Positions 44,749-55,111 of a stretch of 64,000 bases of DNA are shown piece after piece. The notes below the pieces were generated by a model. The model was not told where the DNA came from. It saw only the letters and a list, made by a program, of their open reading frames with translations, and ran no database searches. A program made the position numbers and the translations under genes. Location of the stretch: assembly GCA_023213315.1 (NCBI GenBank), contig JAKCPI010003038.1:1-64000 (forward strand), in the 5' to 3' direction. This stretch comes from Euborellia annulipes (taxonomy: Eukaryota; Arthropoda; Insecta; Dermaptera; Anisolabididae). Position 1 is the stretch's first letter. Every line of letters starts with the position of its first letter.

Positions 44749-45765
44749 ATAAAAATAAGAATATAAGATATATTTACATATAGGATTAAAGATGAATAAG
44801 AAAAACTATTTCTTTAATAGAACAAAGGATTAAATCAATTCAATTGGTTGATTAAAGTCTATAGTATCTGTTTCAATTTGATAAGGAAGTAGATTTATCC
44901 TTGGTTAAAGTGACTATTATTTTCATGTATATATATACGTATATAGCCTATAATTATTTAAAGTATTTTTATGGCTGTTTTAGCCAAAACAAGTGTACTT
45001 ACGCAAAGTGGTTAGCCATTAAAATGCCCTGAATAAAAATTTATATGAAAACTAAAGGAAAGCTTCAGTAAAAATAAGTAATTTTTAACGCTCATTTAAA
45101 ACGTTAATTAAAGAATAATAAAATATTAATACTTTTGAAGTCTTAATGAAAATTATGAACAAACGAACAGCAATAAAATAGTAGTTTATTGGTTTTTAAT
45201 AATAAGTAAAAACAGGAATATTTTTGAATTGAATTGGACGTATAAATGACCTTTCATTAAAAAGATATGAAATATGAATATGCTCGCGCTCAGACGTTTA
45301 GCGACACTTTAGGTGTGTCTGGCGGGATGTTTGGCCCATACGATTGGTCTGGCAGCTTACAAATAGTCTTAAAATAGTTCTCTGAATATCAAATATAAAA
45401 ATCAAGAATGAGAATATAAGTAAAGTTAGAGCATCTTTTCGGGAGCTTTGAAGCGTCTGGCAAGAGTTATGGCCCATGGTAAGTGTCTGGCAGTATTGAT
45501 TATTAACTTTTAACAATATTCTCTATAAATATACGTAAAAATCAAGAATGAGAAAATAAGTATAGTTAGTACTATTTTTACCCATGTTTGGCACTTGGTT
45601 ACCTATAAATTGGCCCACGGCCCAAGTTTGCAAATATGCTTACACTCAAAGTACGAACTAACACTACTTTATCCCATACATTTTATTTGTGAGAAAATGA
45701 GTATTGTCTGGGGGCTCTGGGATCTTGGACTATAGAGCTGTCCCCCCCATGCCCGGTACACAGAG
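44749..45765. other. No gene; imperfect direct duplication
   Basis: About 85 bp around GTCTGGCAG..AAAAATCAAGAATGAGAA..ATAAGTA occurs at 45348-45430 and 45485-45565. A CTGGC motif recurs. Otherwise AT-rich. Confidence 0.45.
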
Positions 45766-46048
45766 AAAAAATTCACCCCGATATTTTAGAATTCAAAATG
45801 TAAATAAATAAAAAAAATCGTAAACATGGGTAAATATTTATATTTTGTTACCATGGCAACTATTTCTCCTAATTTTTATTTTTTTCTTATTTTAACGGTT
45901 AATTACTCATTAACTTATTGTTATTTGTGAAACAAAACCTGTCCGGGACTCTCACAAACATACACAGAAAATTTCATCATAATTGGTTCAGTCGTTTAGG
46001 AGGAGTTCAGTCACATACACACGTACAGAAGAATTTTATATATAAAGA
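45766..46048 (-). mobile_element. Helitron-C, 3'-truncated
   Basis: Very close to 44.46-44.75 kb; the minus-strand 5' end is at 46048 with the expected flanking base. Its 3' end is lost at CCCGGTACACAGAGAAAAAA. A SINE-A head begins at the next base (46049). Confidence 0.85.
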
Positions 46049-46155
46049 TGCCCACGGGGCGTGGTGTAGAGGTTAGCGTGCTAACCTCATATACCAAACG
46101 TCGCGGGTTCGGACCCCAGGCAGTCCGATGATTTTATTTAAGCCATCTGGATACC
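46049..46155 (+). mobile_element. SINE-A, 3'-truncated (head and half body)
   Basis: TGCCCACGGGGCGTGGTG, A/B boxes and TTTAAGCCATCTGGATACC are present; the tail is missing. 3' truncation is unusual for retroposition, so a later deletion is likely. Confidence 0.85.
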
Positions 46156-46412
46156 AGATACAAGAAGAATTTAAAGTGGCTATTGTATTTAAACAGTAGA
46201 TAGGAAAAGGAGAATGCAGCCAGGTATTAAGTCTCCACGAAATTAAACTCTTTGTTCAGGAAACAGTTTCGGCTTTAATGAGACAAAACCATCCTCAGTC
46301 CAATAGTTGAGAGTATGAACTCAAATAGCAAAGCATTGAGTCAATAGTGGAGTTGTCATAAAGTCTGTATTATTATACATTAATTGTTTGTACAAAAATA
46401 CAATGCAATGCT
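46156..46412. other. No gene recognised
   Basis: Contains GTTTCGGCTTTAATGAGAC..ATCCTCAGTCC, which read on the minus strand resembles the CUGANGA..GCCGAAAC signature often seen near Penelope-type ends. Pairing of the outer stems fails. Confidence 0.4.
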
Positions 46413-46510
46413 TATCAGTCATATATACAGAGCGCCAAGTTAGAGATACAAAGTTGTTTTTCAAAACAACTTTGTATCTCTAACTTGGCGCTCTGTATAT
46501 ATGACTGATA
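46413..46510. repeat. Perfect 98-bp palindrome (48-bp arms, 2-nt loop)
   Basis: The arms TATCAGTCATATATACAGAG..AAAGTTGTTTT are exactly inverted around TC. There is essentially no spacer and no mismatch. Function unknown; it could be a fresh inverted duplication or a fold-back artefact of sequencing. Confidence 0.97.
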
Positions 46511-46516
46511 TCGGTC

Positions 46517-46845
46517 TTCCTGGTCCCCAGGTCAATTTGCTGGATGACTCAGAGGCGTGGATTGGTCTCTGAGAGCTGGAGGAAGGTTGGGTGTGTGTAA
46601 TTGTGTTCGGTTTAGGTTGACTGCGGGGCCTACTCCCCAAGTCGGTGTATTGGTGGTGTGTTTGGTGGATGCCTCAGAGGTCTGGGTTTGTCTCTGAGGA
46701 ATGGACAGTGGTTGGTTCTGTGTAATCGGTTTTGTGTTTGGTTTGGGTTGACTTTGGGGCCTCAATCTGCCTACTCCCCAAGTCGGGGTGTTAGCTCTTG
46801 GTTCCCTGGGTCTCAACCTGCCTACTCCCCAGGCCGTGAGCAACT
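46517..46845 (-). repeat. Degenerate tandem repeat with coding-like WGVGRLRP motif
   Basis: The + strand carries repeats of GCCTACTCCCCAAGTCGG and CTCAGAGGTCTGG-like blocks with irregular periods. The minus frame 46843-46532 reads NTPTWGVGRLRP three times, separated by Gln/Thr/Pro-rich linkers. No family is recognised. The frame may be a by-product of the repeat. Confidence 0.6.
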
Positions 46846-46912
46846 CACAAATTTCTTATAATTTATATAAAATGATAAAAGATGATTCAAACAACCTTGA
46901 TTTTTAATTTTT

Positions 46913-47070
46913 ACTTTCTCTTACCTCTCTATATATGTTAATATATATATAGAGAGAAAGTATTGGATTCATGTCAAAAATCGATGTCGAGATTTTCATG
47001 GATCTTCACGTTTTGAGGTCCCCTGAATCCAAAAAAGTGGTTTTCGCGACATGGTCTGCCTGTCTATCTG

Positions 47071-47139
<69 letters not shown>

Positions 47140-47496
47140 CAATTTTAAGCATGAAGGAATTGAGCTATGAGGCTGAAATTTTATATATAAGTTAAACACC
47201 TCCCGGGACAGGAAAAATAAGCTTTTAATCAAAATCGCCCAAAGAGTACTAGTACTTTACTGATTTACTTTTTCAGTTTTTTTTTTTTTTTTTCGAGTTT
47301 CTCAAAATTCGCTCTAACGATTTTGATTAAAATTCAAAAATCAATTATTTTTAAGATGCTCTTTCAAATGTATATTCTCGTTTTGACCTCAAAATTGTTT
47401 GAGGACCACTTTACTCATGTATTTCATAGGAAAGAGAAGAAATGGTTGCCATGGTAACAAAATATAAATATTTTCCCATATTTATAAATTTTTACA
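46913..47496 (-). mobile_element. HINE-A lacking the hairpin end
   Basis: ACTTTCTCTTACC start, palindromic TATA, (GT)n of about 70 bp at 47070-47138, and body to ACATATTTAG. The hairpin end is absent. 47497-47690 contains A-runs and no recognised repeat. Confidence 0.88.
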
Positions 47497-47570
47497 TATT
47501 TAGAAAAAGAAAAAAAAGAAGAAATTAAAAATAATAATAAACTTTATAAAAAATGTAGACATCTTAATTT

Positions 47571-47604
<34 letters not shown>

Positions 47605-47651
47605 TGATGCTGACTGAAGTGTACTTTGCATTCATGTACAGAAGGTCAAAT

Positions 47652-47683
<32 letters not shown>

Positions 47684-47690
47684 TAGATTT

Positions 47691-47934
47691 TTTCTCATTC
47701 ACACTCACACTCACACACACATTCACACGGTCTTTTCGGCAACTCAGGCCATTTAAGACTTTAAACGATATCCGTTATTGATAATATACACATATTAGGG
47801 GTCCAGGCATTCTTATTTAAGCCATTTGGTATCCAAATGGCTTAAATAAAATCATCGGACTGCCCGGGGTCCGAACCCGCGACGTTTGGTATACAAGGTT
47901 AGCACGCTAACCTCTACACCAAACCACGAGGGCA
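47691..47934 (-). mobile_element. SINE-A, full length
   Basis: Tail, body and head are complete. Flanks share (A)nTAGATTT on both sides, consistent with a target duplication in an A-rich site. It is inserted just upstream of the split Jockey-type RT. Confidence 0.9.
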
Positions 47935-48201
47935 AAAAAAAAAAAAAAAAAAAAAAAAAAATAGATTTAGTAATTATGCAAACGATAATGGTCTATTTTT
48001 GAATATCAATAAATGTACTCAAATTACATTTACAAGAAATAGAAATATTATCGTTTTTAAATATAGTATTAATAATCACGAACTCACTAGAGTAAATACT
48101 GTTAAGGATTAAAAAACCGCCACCACGCTGTCTTTTCGGCAAGGATGTAGGGAGGAAAAACAAAAAACAAGATTCTTTTATTTTTCCCCAATTGAGTTTT
48201 A

Positions 48202-48246
48202 TTCCTGATATTTCAAAGGCACAAAGGCTCTTCTTCTTCAGAGGAA
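48202..48246 (-). ncRNA. Hammerhead-like motif, left arm
   Basis: Inverse copy of the motif at 50919-50963, with all core positions preserved (CUGAAGA, GAAA, UAUC). Confidence 0.5.
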
Positions 48247-48527
48247 ACTGAAAAATTCATAATGTTAACAAAAATATTTATAATAGTTTACAATTTCAAC
48301 TTAGGGTAAAGACATTGTTGTACCTCATATTACACTCCGTTAACATTACAATTACAGCCAAGGTTTTTTTGCATCAAGAAAGCCATTTGACCTCGATAAC
48401 GTTAGAGAGCATTCTAATTTTATAAACTCTATTACAATTCATTTATAATATTTCTTTATTTCAATGTATTAATATATATTAAAAATAAATCCAGGCTTTT
48501 AAGATCATTCAACCTTTTGTCTATATG

Positions 48528-48777
48528 CATGGGCGTAGCCAGACTTCTTGTTAGGGGGCAACCCCTCGTTAGGGCGAGAGGGGGTTTGCAATTAATATAT
48601 ACATAGATTATTAATTATTTATTTAAATAAAAAAAAAATTAAATTAATGTAGTGGATTGGGGTGTTAAAAAAAAAATCCCAATGGGAAAAATATATATTT
48701 GCTTGTTTTTTTTTAATTTTTAGGACTAGCTGCAGGGGGCAACGCCCCCCCCTGCCCCCCCCCTGGCTACGCCCATG
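48528..48777. mobile_element. hAT MITE, 250 bp
   Basis: Perfect terminal inverted repeats CATGGGCGTAGCCAG / CTGGCTACGCCCATG and an exact 8-bp duplication TCTATATG (48520-48527 and 48778-48785). It is present only in the left Penelope arm, so it is later than the Penelope insertion. Confidence 0.96.
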
Positions 48778-49175
48778 TCTATATGTTATTTACTATTTAT
48801 TTATACAAATTGATTAATACATTTTATTAAATTACTTTTATTTCATTTTTAACATTTAGAAAATTGGAAATAAAATTTCTTATTATAATGATATTTAATT
48901 ACATTCTCAGGAACGGAAGGAAAAAATTTGTTTTATTATAATTAAAAAATTAAAAAATTAAAAAACGAGATGCTGAATGAAGAGGCGGGCTATTTTTTCT
49001 GTTAATAGTATTTTATATTCTCCCATTAGATTATTTGTGTCCAATCTAAAATTTACCGCCCTCTTTATATTAAGTTGGATATAACATGTTTCTTTAAAAT
49101 ATCTCTTATGCCAGTTTTCTTCTCTGCAGAGAATCTTGACCGACGTTAGATTGAAATTGAAATTATGGCCTAAGT

Positions 49176-49941
49176 AGTCCTCTCCAATGACCATATACTT
49201 GTCTCGTTCGATGTGGTGTCATTATTCAACTCGATCCCTATTGAACTAATTTATAACTTAATTAAAAAGTATTGGTCACAAATTGAAAATAACACTTACC
49301 TCGCGCAAGACGAATTCATACGGATTACAAAATTTTGCTTGGAAAATTCTTGCTTTGAATTTAATAATAATTATTTTAAGCAAAAAGAAGGTTTGGGAAT
49401 GGGTACCAACATGGCACCTGCACTTGCTAATTTAGTAATCCATGATTTCCACTTCACAATTATAGATAAAATCAACCCTGTGTTTTTCTTTCAGTATGTC
49501 GACGACTGTATCACATCGGTAAAACTAGACCAATTAGATAGCGTACTAGAGAAAATTAACACATATAATAGTGCCTTAAAATTTACAGTGGAAATTGAAA
49601 ACAATAAGAGTATTAACTTTCTTGATATGACCCTTTACAATAAAGCACCTAATATTGGCATTGACTGGTACCAAAAACCTTATGCAAGTAACATTATTTT
49701 AAATTTTCATTCATCCAGTCCAATGACTCATAAAATGAATGTCCTCGAAGGGCTGCTATGTAGAATTTTGAGTTTAAGTGACATTTGTTTTTGGGAAAAT
49801 AATATTAAAAAATATAAAAAGATAACAAAAAACAATAATTACCCCGTCCCGTTAATTAACAAAATTATAAATAAGACAAAAACAAAAATAGTAAAAATGA
49901 ACAATACACCTGCCTCATCTCCCCCTCTAACGACCGGATAG
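49176..49941 (+). pseudogene. Penelope-type reverse transcriptase, C-terminal half
   Basis: Reads from just before motif A (LVSFDVVSLFNSIP, catalytic Asp present) through motif B (KQKEGLGMGTNMAPALANLV), motif C QYVDDCITSV, INFLDMTLYNK and YQKPYASNIILNFHSSSP. YVDD with the GLGMG box is typical of Penelope RT and not of LINE RT. The N-terminal part is missing at the junction with the left arm. A frameshift near 49920 (PPLTTG stop) breaks the link to the endonuclease. Confidence 0.93.
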
Positions 49942-50432
49942 AAAAAGAAATTTCCGGATATTTCCCAATAACTTTCACCCCAGATTATAATAAAATTAAA
50001 GCCCTTTTTCAAAAATATAAAATTAATATTATTCCCAAGACAACTGGTAATTTAATGTTCCTTTATAACACAAAGGATAATGATAAGAAAGAAAAAATAC
50101 ATAGCACGGTTTACCAAATAGAGTGTATTGACTGTAAGAAAGTGTATATTGGTAACACCAAAAGAGCATTGAAATTGAGGGTAGATGAACATAAAAGGTC
50201 TGTTAATAAAACTAATAATGTTACAGCCCTGCAACAACATGCGCAAAACTTAGGCCATAATTTCAATTTCAATCTAACGTCGGTCAAGATTCTCTGCAGA
50301 GAAGAAAACTGGCATAAGAGATATTTTAAAGAAACATGTTATATCCAACTTAATATAAAGAGGGCGGAAAATTTTAGATTGAACACAAATAATCTAATGG
50401 GAGAATATAAAATACTATTAACAGAAAAATAG
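49920..50432 (+). pseudogene. GIY-YIG endonuclease domain of the Penelope-like element
   Basis: After the frameshift the frame reads IEKEISGYFPITFTPDYNK, a linker, and then the domain: VYQIECIDCKKVYIGNTKRA (Y..YIG motif, CXXC with the two Cys before it), LRVDEHKRSV (catalytic Arg/His region), LQQHAQNLGHNF, ENWHKRYFKETCYI (Glu). It stops at 50432 near LTEK. The domain is complete. It nicks target DNA in canonical Penelope elements. Confidence 0.92.
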
Positions 50433-51056
50433 TCCGCCTCTTCATTCAGCATCTCGTTTTTTAATTTTTTAATTTTTTAATTATAATAAAACAAATTTTT
50501 TTCCTTCCGTTCCTGAGAATGTAATTAAATATCATTATAATAAGAAATTTTATTTCCAATTTTCTAAATGTTAAAAATGAAATAAAAGTAATTTAATAAA
50601 ATGTATTAATCAATTTGTATAAATAAATAGTAAATAACATATAGACAAAAGGTTGAATGATCTTAAAAGCCTGGATTTATTTTTAATATATATTAATACA
50701 TTGAAATAAAGAAATATTATAAATGAATTGTAATAGAGTTTATAAAATTAGAATGCTCTCTAACGTTATCGAGGTCAAATGGCTTTCTTGATGCAAAAAA
50801 ACCTTGGCTGTAATTGTAATGTTAACGGAGTGTAATATGAGGTACAACAATGTCTTTACCCTAAGTTGAAATTGTAAACTATTATAAATATTTTTGTTAA
50901 CATTATGAATTTTTCAGTTTCCTCTGAAGAAGAAGAGCCTTTGTGCCTTTGAAATATCAGGAATAAAACTCAATTGGGGAAAAATAAAAGAATCTTGTTT
51001 TTTGTTTTTCCTCCCTACATCCTTGCCGAAAAGACAGCGTGGTGGCGGTTTTTTAA
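50248..51056 (+). repeat. Right inverted arm (pseudo-LTR) of the Penelope-like element
   Basis: Begins inside the GIY-YIG coding region (ACTTAGGCCATAATTTC) and extends through the 3' UTR to GGTGGCGGTTTTTTAA. It is uninterrupted and serves as the reference for the left arm. Confidence 0.93.
50919..50963 (+). ncRNA. Hammerhead-like motif, right arm
   Basis: Stem I UUCCU / AGGAA (5 bp), core CUGAAGA (position 7 is variable in hammerheads), a weak stem II segment of 20 nt, GAAA, and a minimal stem III with UAUC, which places a cleavable UC. Hammerheads in pseudo-LTRs of Penelope elements are known. Stem II is poor here, so it may be degenerate. Confidence 0.5.
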
Positions 51057-51789
51057 TTGTATGTTTCTCGGCATCACTCATCAATCTTCAACTGTTAAGG
51101 ATCTTGGAGTAATGTTGGATACAAAGCTCATCTTTGATGTCCATATAGACATAATTGTAAAAAAGCATTTAAAATGCTGGGTTTTGTTTTAAGAATCAGT
51201 CATCGTTTTTCCTCCGTATCCACTTTTATTAACTTATATTGTTCTCTTGTTCGTTCTCGCCTGGAATTTGCATCTGTATGTTGGTCACCACATTATCAAG
51301 TTTATATAAATAGAATCGAGACAATTCAGAGAAGGTTTTTATATTTTATTACTAAAAAATTTCCGAATATTTCTTTGACTCTACCTTCTCTTGAAAAACG
51401 GAGAACTTATTTTGATATTGTCTATCTATATAAAATATTAAATAATCATATAGATGCCCCGGCAACGTTAGAACGGTTGGGTTTTCGGGTGCCTGGCAGA
51501 ACAACAAGAAGTAATGAGCTTTTTACTTTATGGCAGTGTAAAACGAATGCATCGTATTTTTCCCCTCTAAATTGTCTTTGTATAGTCTATAAAGATTTAT
51601 TCCTTCAAGATCTTCGGGACATTCTCTGTTGCTCATTGGATGTTTGTAAGAGGGGATTGAAGAGAGTTCTTTTCTCTTGAGGTTTTAAAACATCTCAATA
51701 ATTATTTTCATAAAATTATATAATATATTTACATCATATGATATTGTTTAATCTATGGCTTCAATATTATTATTTTTAACTATTTTTTT

Positions 51790-52063
51790 GCCCTCGGGGC
51801 ATGGCGTAGAGGTTAGCGTGCTAACCTCATATACCAAACGTCGCGGGTTCGGACCCCAGGCAGTCCGATGATTTTATTTAAGCCAATTGGATACCAAATG
51901 GCTTAAATAAGAATGCCTGGACCCCAATATATATAATTTAATAATAACGGATATCGTAAATGTCTTAAATGGCCTAAGTTGCCGAAAAGACAGTGTGAAT
52001 GTGTGTGTGAGTGTGAGTGTGAATGAGAAAAAAGTGTGAGTGTTTTTTATTATAAAAAAAAAA
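51790..52063 (+). mobile_element. SINE-A in the LINE 3' UTR
   Basis: A full-length head, body, tail and A-run. It is preceded by AACTATTTTTTT (51778-51789) and followed by the same 12 bp (52064-52075). It matches the 37.9-kb copy closely. Confidence 0.95.
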
Positions 52064-52075
52064 AACTATTTTTTT

Positions 52076-52261
52076 GCCCGGAAGCCGTGGCTCAGTGGGA
52101 AGACATTAGCTTCTCGCACCGGAGTCCCGGGTTCGCTTCCCATCCCAAGCGAGAAAAATTTATTTCATTTGATTTGACTACAAATCATTTGAAATAAATA
52201 GGGATGGGGTCTAAATGGCCTTAGATGCCGAGAAGGACCTTTAAAAAAAAAAAAAAAAAAA
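52076..52261 (+). mobile_element. SINE-B: different tRNA head, related body
   Basis: The head has an A-box TGGCTCAGTGGGAAG and a B-box GGGTTCGCTTCCC. The body has a hairpin (CATTTGATTTG / CAAATCATTTG), GGGATGGGGTC, the tail TGGCCTTAGATGCCGAGAAG and an A-run. AACTATTTTTTT precedes it and recurs after it (52262-52273). The tail is homologous in order to that of SINE-A, with a different tRNA-like head. Confidence 0.93.
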
Positions 52262-52472
52262 AACTATTTTTTTATTTTTTTTGTTATTTTAAACTCTATG
52301 TATATTTTTTTAATTTTTATTTTTGTATGAGCAATGAGACTCAATTACGTTATATTTCTTAACTACTCTTATTATTAATTAAAATATATATTTGTAGTGC
52401 TATCCACTAATTGGGAGTTTACTCCTGTTGGATAGCCCATTTTTCTTGGAAATAAATAAATAAATAAATAAA

Positions 52473-52654
52473 GGCGATATGAGAAATATTATAAAGTTCT
52501 CTAGGAGGCGTTAACGTTGGTTATTATTAATAAAGTTTTTTTTCTTTAATAAAATACTTATCATGCAATATTTATTAGTTTTAATAGTTAGATTTTTTTT
52601 ATAAATTTATTTTCATTGTATATACAAATTCTGAAATCTGACGTATGAATCAAA
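52473..52654. other. No gene recognised
   Basis: AT-rich sequence between the LINE tail and element E. Confidence 0.45.
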
Positions 52655-54255
52655 AAAAAATAAAATGAAATAAAATTAATAATAACTTTGGTAAATTGTC
52701 TGACTCGATAAGCACAGCTGGCGTTTTTCACTTGAGTCACGCACAAGTTAGTAGAGAGATCAGGGCTATCGACATCACTATCACCAATCTGCTTTTATTC
52801 CGATAAAAGAAATTAAAATACTTATATAGGCCAGTCAATATCGACATTTAAATCGCAAAACGTAAAGTATTCCTTCATTTTTGGTATGTTATTTGGACCC
52901 CTTGGGGGGAGTGCGAAACCACATTTTGCAATTAAAAAAAAGTTGTGCTACCCGCGTAGTACGAGAAAAACTGCGTAGTTTTCGCACTTTTTCAGTTTTT
53001 GCAGTTTAATTCAAAAACTATGGGCTTGTTGGCAATAGTTGCTTATAGCTTTTTTAAAGTATATTAAATTTGAAACAATTCAAGCCAACTTGCAGCTCCG
53101 TATCTCTAATAGTTTTTGAGATATGATGATTGAAAAATGTACAAGATTTTCACAAATGTTACAATTTTCAGTTTTGCTTATGTTCAAAGCCGAACATCGG
53201 CTTAACCGCTCAAGATTAGAGAAAAATTGTAATAAATTGAGTTTTAGCACATTTAATTACCTTTCATTTAAGCGCAGTACGGGGTCAGTAACCCTTGTAG
53301 TTTTTTTTGTAATCGTAAAAAAAAAACAAAAATTGCAGTAATAGTCCAGTCAAATTTTACATTAAATTCGCAAACGCGAAGTAACACTGCATTTTTGGTA
53401 TATTATTTGGACCCCTTAGGAGAGTGTGAAACCACATTTTGTAATCAAAAAAAAGTTGTGCTACCTGCGTAATACGAGAAAAACTTCAAAATTTTCGGAC
53501 ATTTTTCAGTTTTTGCAGTTTAATTAAAAAAATATGAGCTTTTGACATTAGTTGTTAATATCATTTTTAACGTGCATTAAATTTCAAACAATTGAAGCCA
53601 AACCACAGCTTTGTAAGTTTAATAGTTTTTGAGATATGATGCAATTTCATGTAGGGTTATTTAAAACTTGTATTATTGGAATTTTTGTTTTTTAAGTTTA
53701 TAGGAGAACTATAAGACCTAATGACCCTATTTTGCGCTTAAATGAAAGGTAATTAAATGTGCTAAAACTCAATTTATTACAATTTTTCTCTAATCTTGAG
53801 CGGTTAAGCCGATGTTCGGCTTTAAACATAAGCAAAACTGAAAATTGTAACATTTGTGAAAATCTTGTACATTTTTCAATCATCATATCTCAAAAACTAT
53901 TAGAGATACGGAGCTGCAAGTTGGCTTGAATTGTTTCAAATTTAATATACTTTAAAAAAGCTATAAGCAACTATTGCCAACAAGCCCATAGTTTTTGAAT
54001 TAAACTGCAAAAACTGAAAGTGCGAAAACTACGCAGTTTTTCTCGTACTACGCGGGTAGCACAACTTTTTTTTAATTGCAAAATGTGGTTTCGCACTCCC
54101 CCCAAGGGGTCCAAATAACATACCAAAAATGAAGGAATACTTTACGTTTTGCGATTTAAGGCCTTTTTTTTGTCTTTATTGACTGGCCTAATAATTAATA
54201 TCAATTTATTTTTTTTATTTTTATGTTTTAGCGATTTAAAACAAGAGATTCTTCT
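52655..54255. mobile_element. Element E, unit 1: palindromic, with a degenerate third arm
   Basis: Inverted arms 52829-53270 and 53735-54186 (CAGTCAATATCGACATTTAA side outward). The middle (53341-53640) is a roughly 80% diverged further copy of the arm sequence, by eye. A CGGGTAGCAC block and CAAATAAC..CCCCAAGG-like ends recur. The 5' terminus is truncated; the 3' part ends ACAAGAGATTCTT. It is non-coding; short frames such as MMIEKCTRFSQMLQF are repeated only because the DNA is repeated. Confidence 0.75.
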
Positions 54256-55111
54256 GTGCGCCAGTCACACCAAATTTTTTATAATAGAAAGAGCTATAGA
54301 TATAATATAAAATGAAATAAAATTAATAATAACTTTGGTAGATTGTCTGACTCGATAAGCACGCTGGCGTTTTTCACTTGAGTCACGCACAAGTTAGTAG
54401 AGAGATCAGGGCTATCGACATCACTATCACCAATCTGCTTTTATTCGGATAAAAGAAATAAAAATACTTATATAGGCCAGTCAATATCGACATTTAAATC
54501 GCAAAACGTAAAGTATTCCTTCATTTTTGGTATGTTATTTGGACCCCTTGGGGGGAGTTCGAAACCACATTTTGCAATTAAAAAAAAGTTGTGCTACCCT
54601 CGTAGTACGAGAAAAGCTGCGTAGTTTTCGCACTTTTTCAGTTTTTGCAGTTTAATTCAAAAACTATGGGCTTGATGGCAATAGTTGCTTATAGCTTTTT
54701 TAAAGTATATTAAATTTGAAACAATTCAAGCCAACTTGCAGCTCCGTATCTCTAATAGTTTTTGAGATATGATGATTGAAAAATGTACAAGATTTTCACA
54801 AATGTTACAATTTTCAGTTTTGCTTATGTTTAAAGCCGAACATCGGCTTAACCGTTCAAGATGTCGATATTCGGCTTTAAACATAAATAAAATTGAAAAT
54901 TGTAACATTTCTGTTGTGTTTAAAGCTGAATATCGACATAACGGCTCATGCTAAGAGAAAAGTTGTGATAAATTGAGTTTTAGCACATTTAATTACCTTT
55001 CATTTAAGCGCAAAATAGGGTCATTAGGTCTTATAGTTCTCCTATAAACTTAAAAAACAAAAATTCCAATAATCCCAACAACTTGATGATAGACAGATTA
55101 TATTTAAAATA

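Larger units (their letters stand above)
48110..49175 (-). repeat. Left inverted arm (pseudo-LTR) of the Penelope-like element
   Basis: Inverse of 50248-51056, covering part of the GIY-YIG coding end and the 3' UTR. It is near-identical, with a few substitutions (for example in the TTACCGCCCTC region), and is interrupted by a 250-bp hAT MITE. The arm ends inside coding sequence at CCATAATTTCAATTTC inverted. Confidence 0.93.
48110..51090 (+). mobile_element. Penelope-like element with inverted terminal copies
   Basis: Inverted 809-bp arms (48110-49175 minus a MITE; 50248-51056) flank a 5'-truncated RT and a GIY-YIG endonuclease. A 12-bp target duplication ACTGTTAAGGAT (48098-48109 and 51091-51102) interrupts a Jockey-type RT reading frame. 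A 34-bp extension (51057-51090) lies outside the right arm. Terminal inverted pseudo-LTRs formed from the 3' region, 5' truncation and variable TSDs are known for Penelope elements. Confidence 0.92.
47953..52472 (+). pseudogene. Jockey/CR1-type LINE RT, split by a Penelope-like element
   Basis: The left part (47953-48109) reads NGLFLNINKCTQITFTRN up to NTVKD. The right part (from 51091) continues DLGVMLDTKLIFDVHI in a compatible frame. After a frameshift near 51175 it reads the C-terminal region (LVRSRLEFASVCWSPHYQ, RLGFRVPGRTTRSNELF) to a stop at 51680. Then follow a 3' UTR (with two SINEs) and a GGGAGTTTACTCC hairpin before (AATA)n at 52448-52472. The catalytic palm lies upstream and is absent. 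Confidence 0.85.

Noticed and set aside
46240..46300. Second hammerhead candidate (CUGAGGA..GCCGAAAC on the minus strand)
   Set aside because: Stem I does not pair and stem III reduces to one pair.
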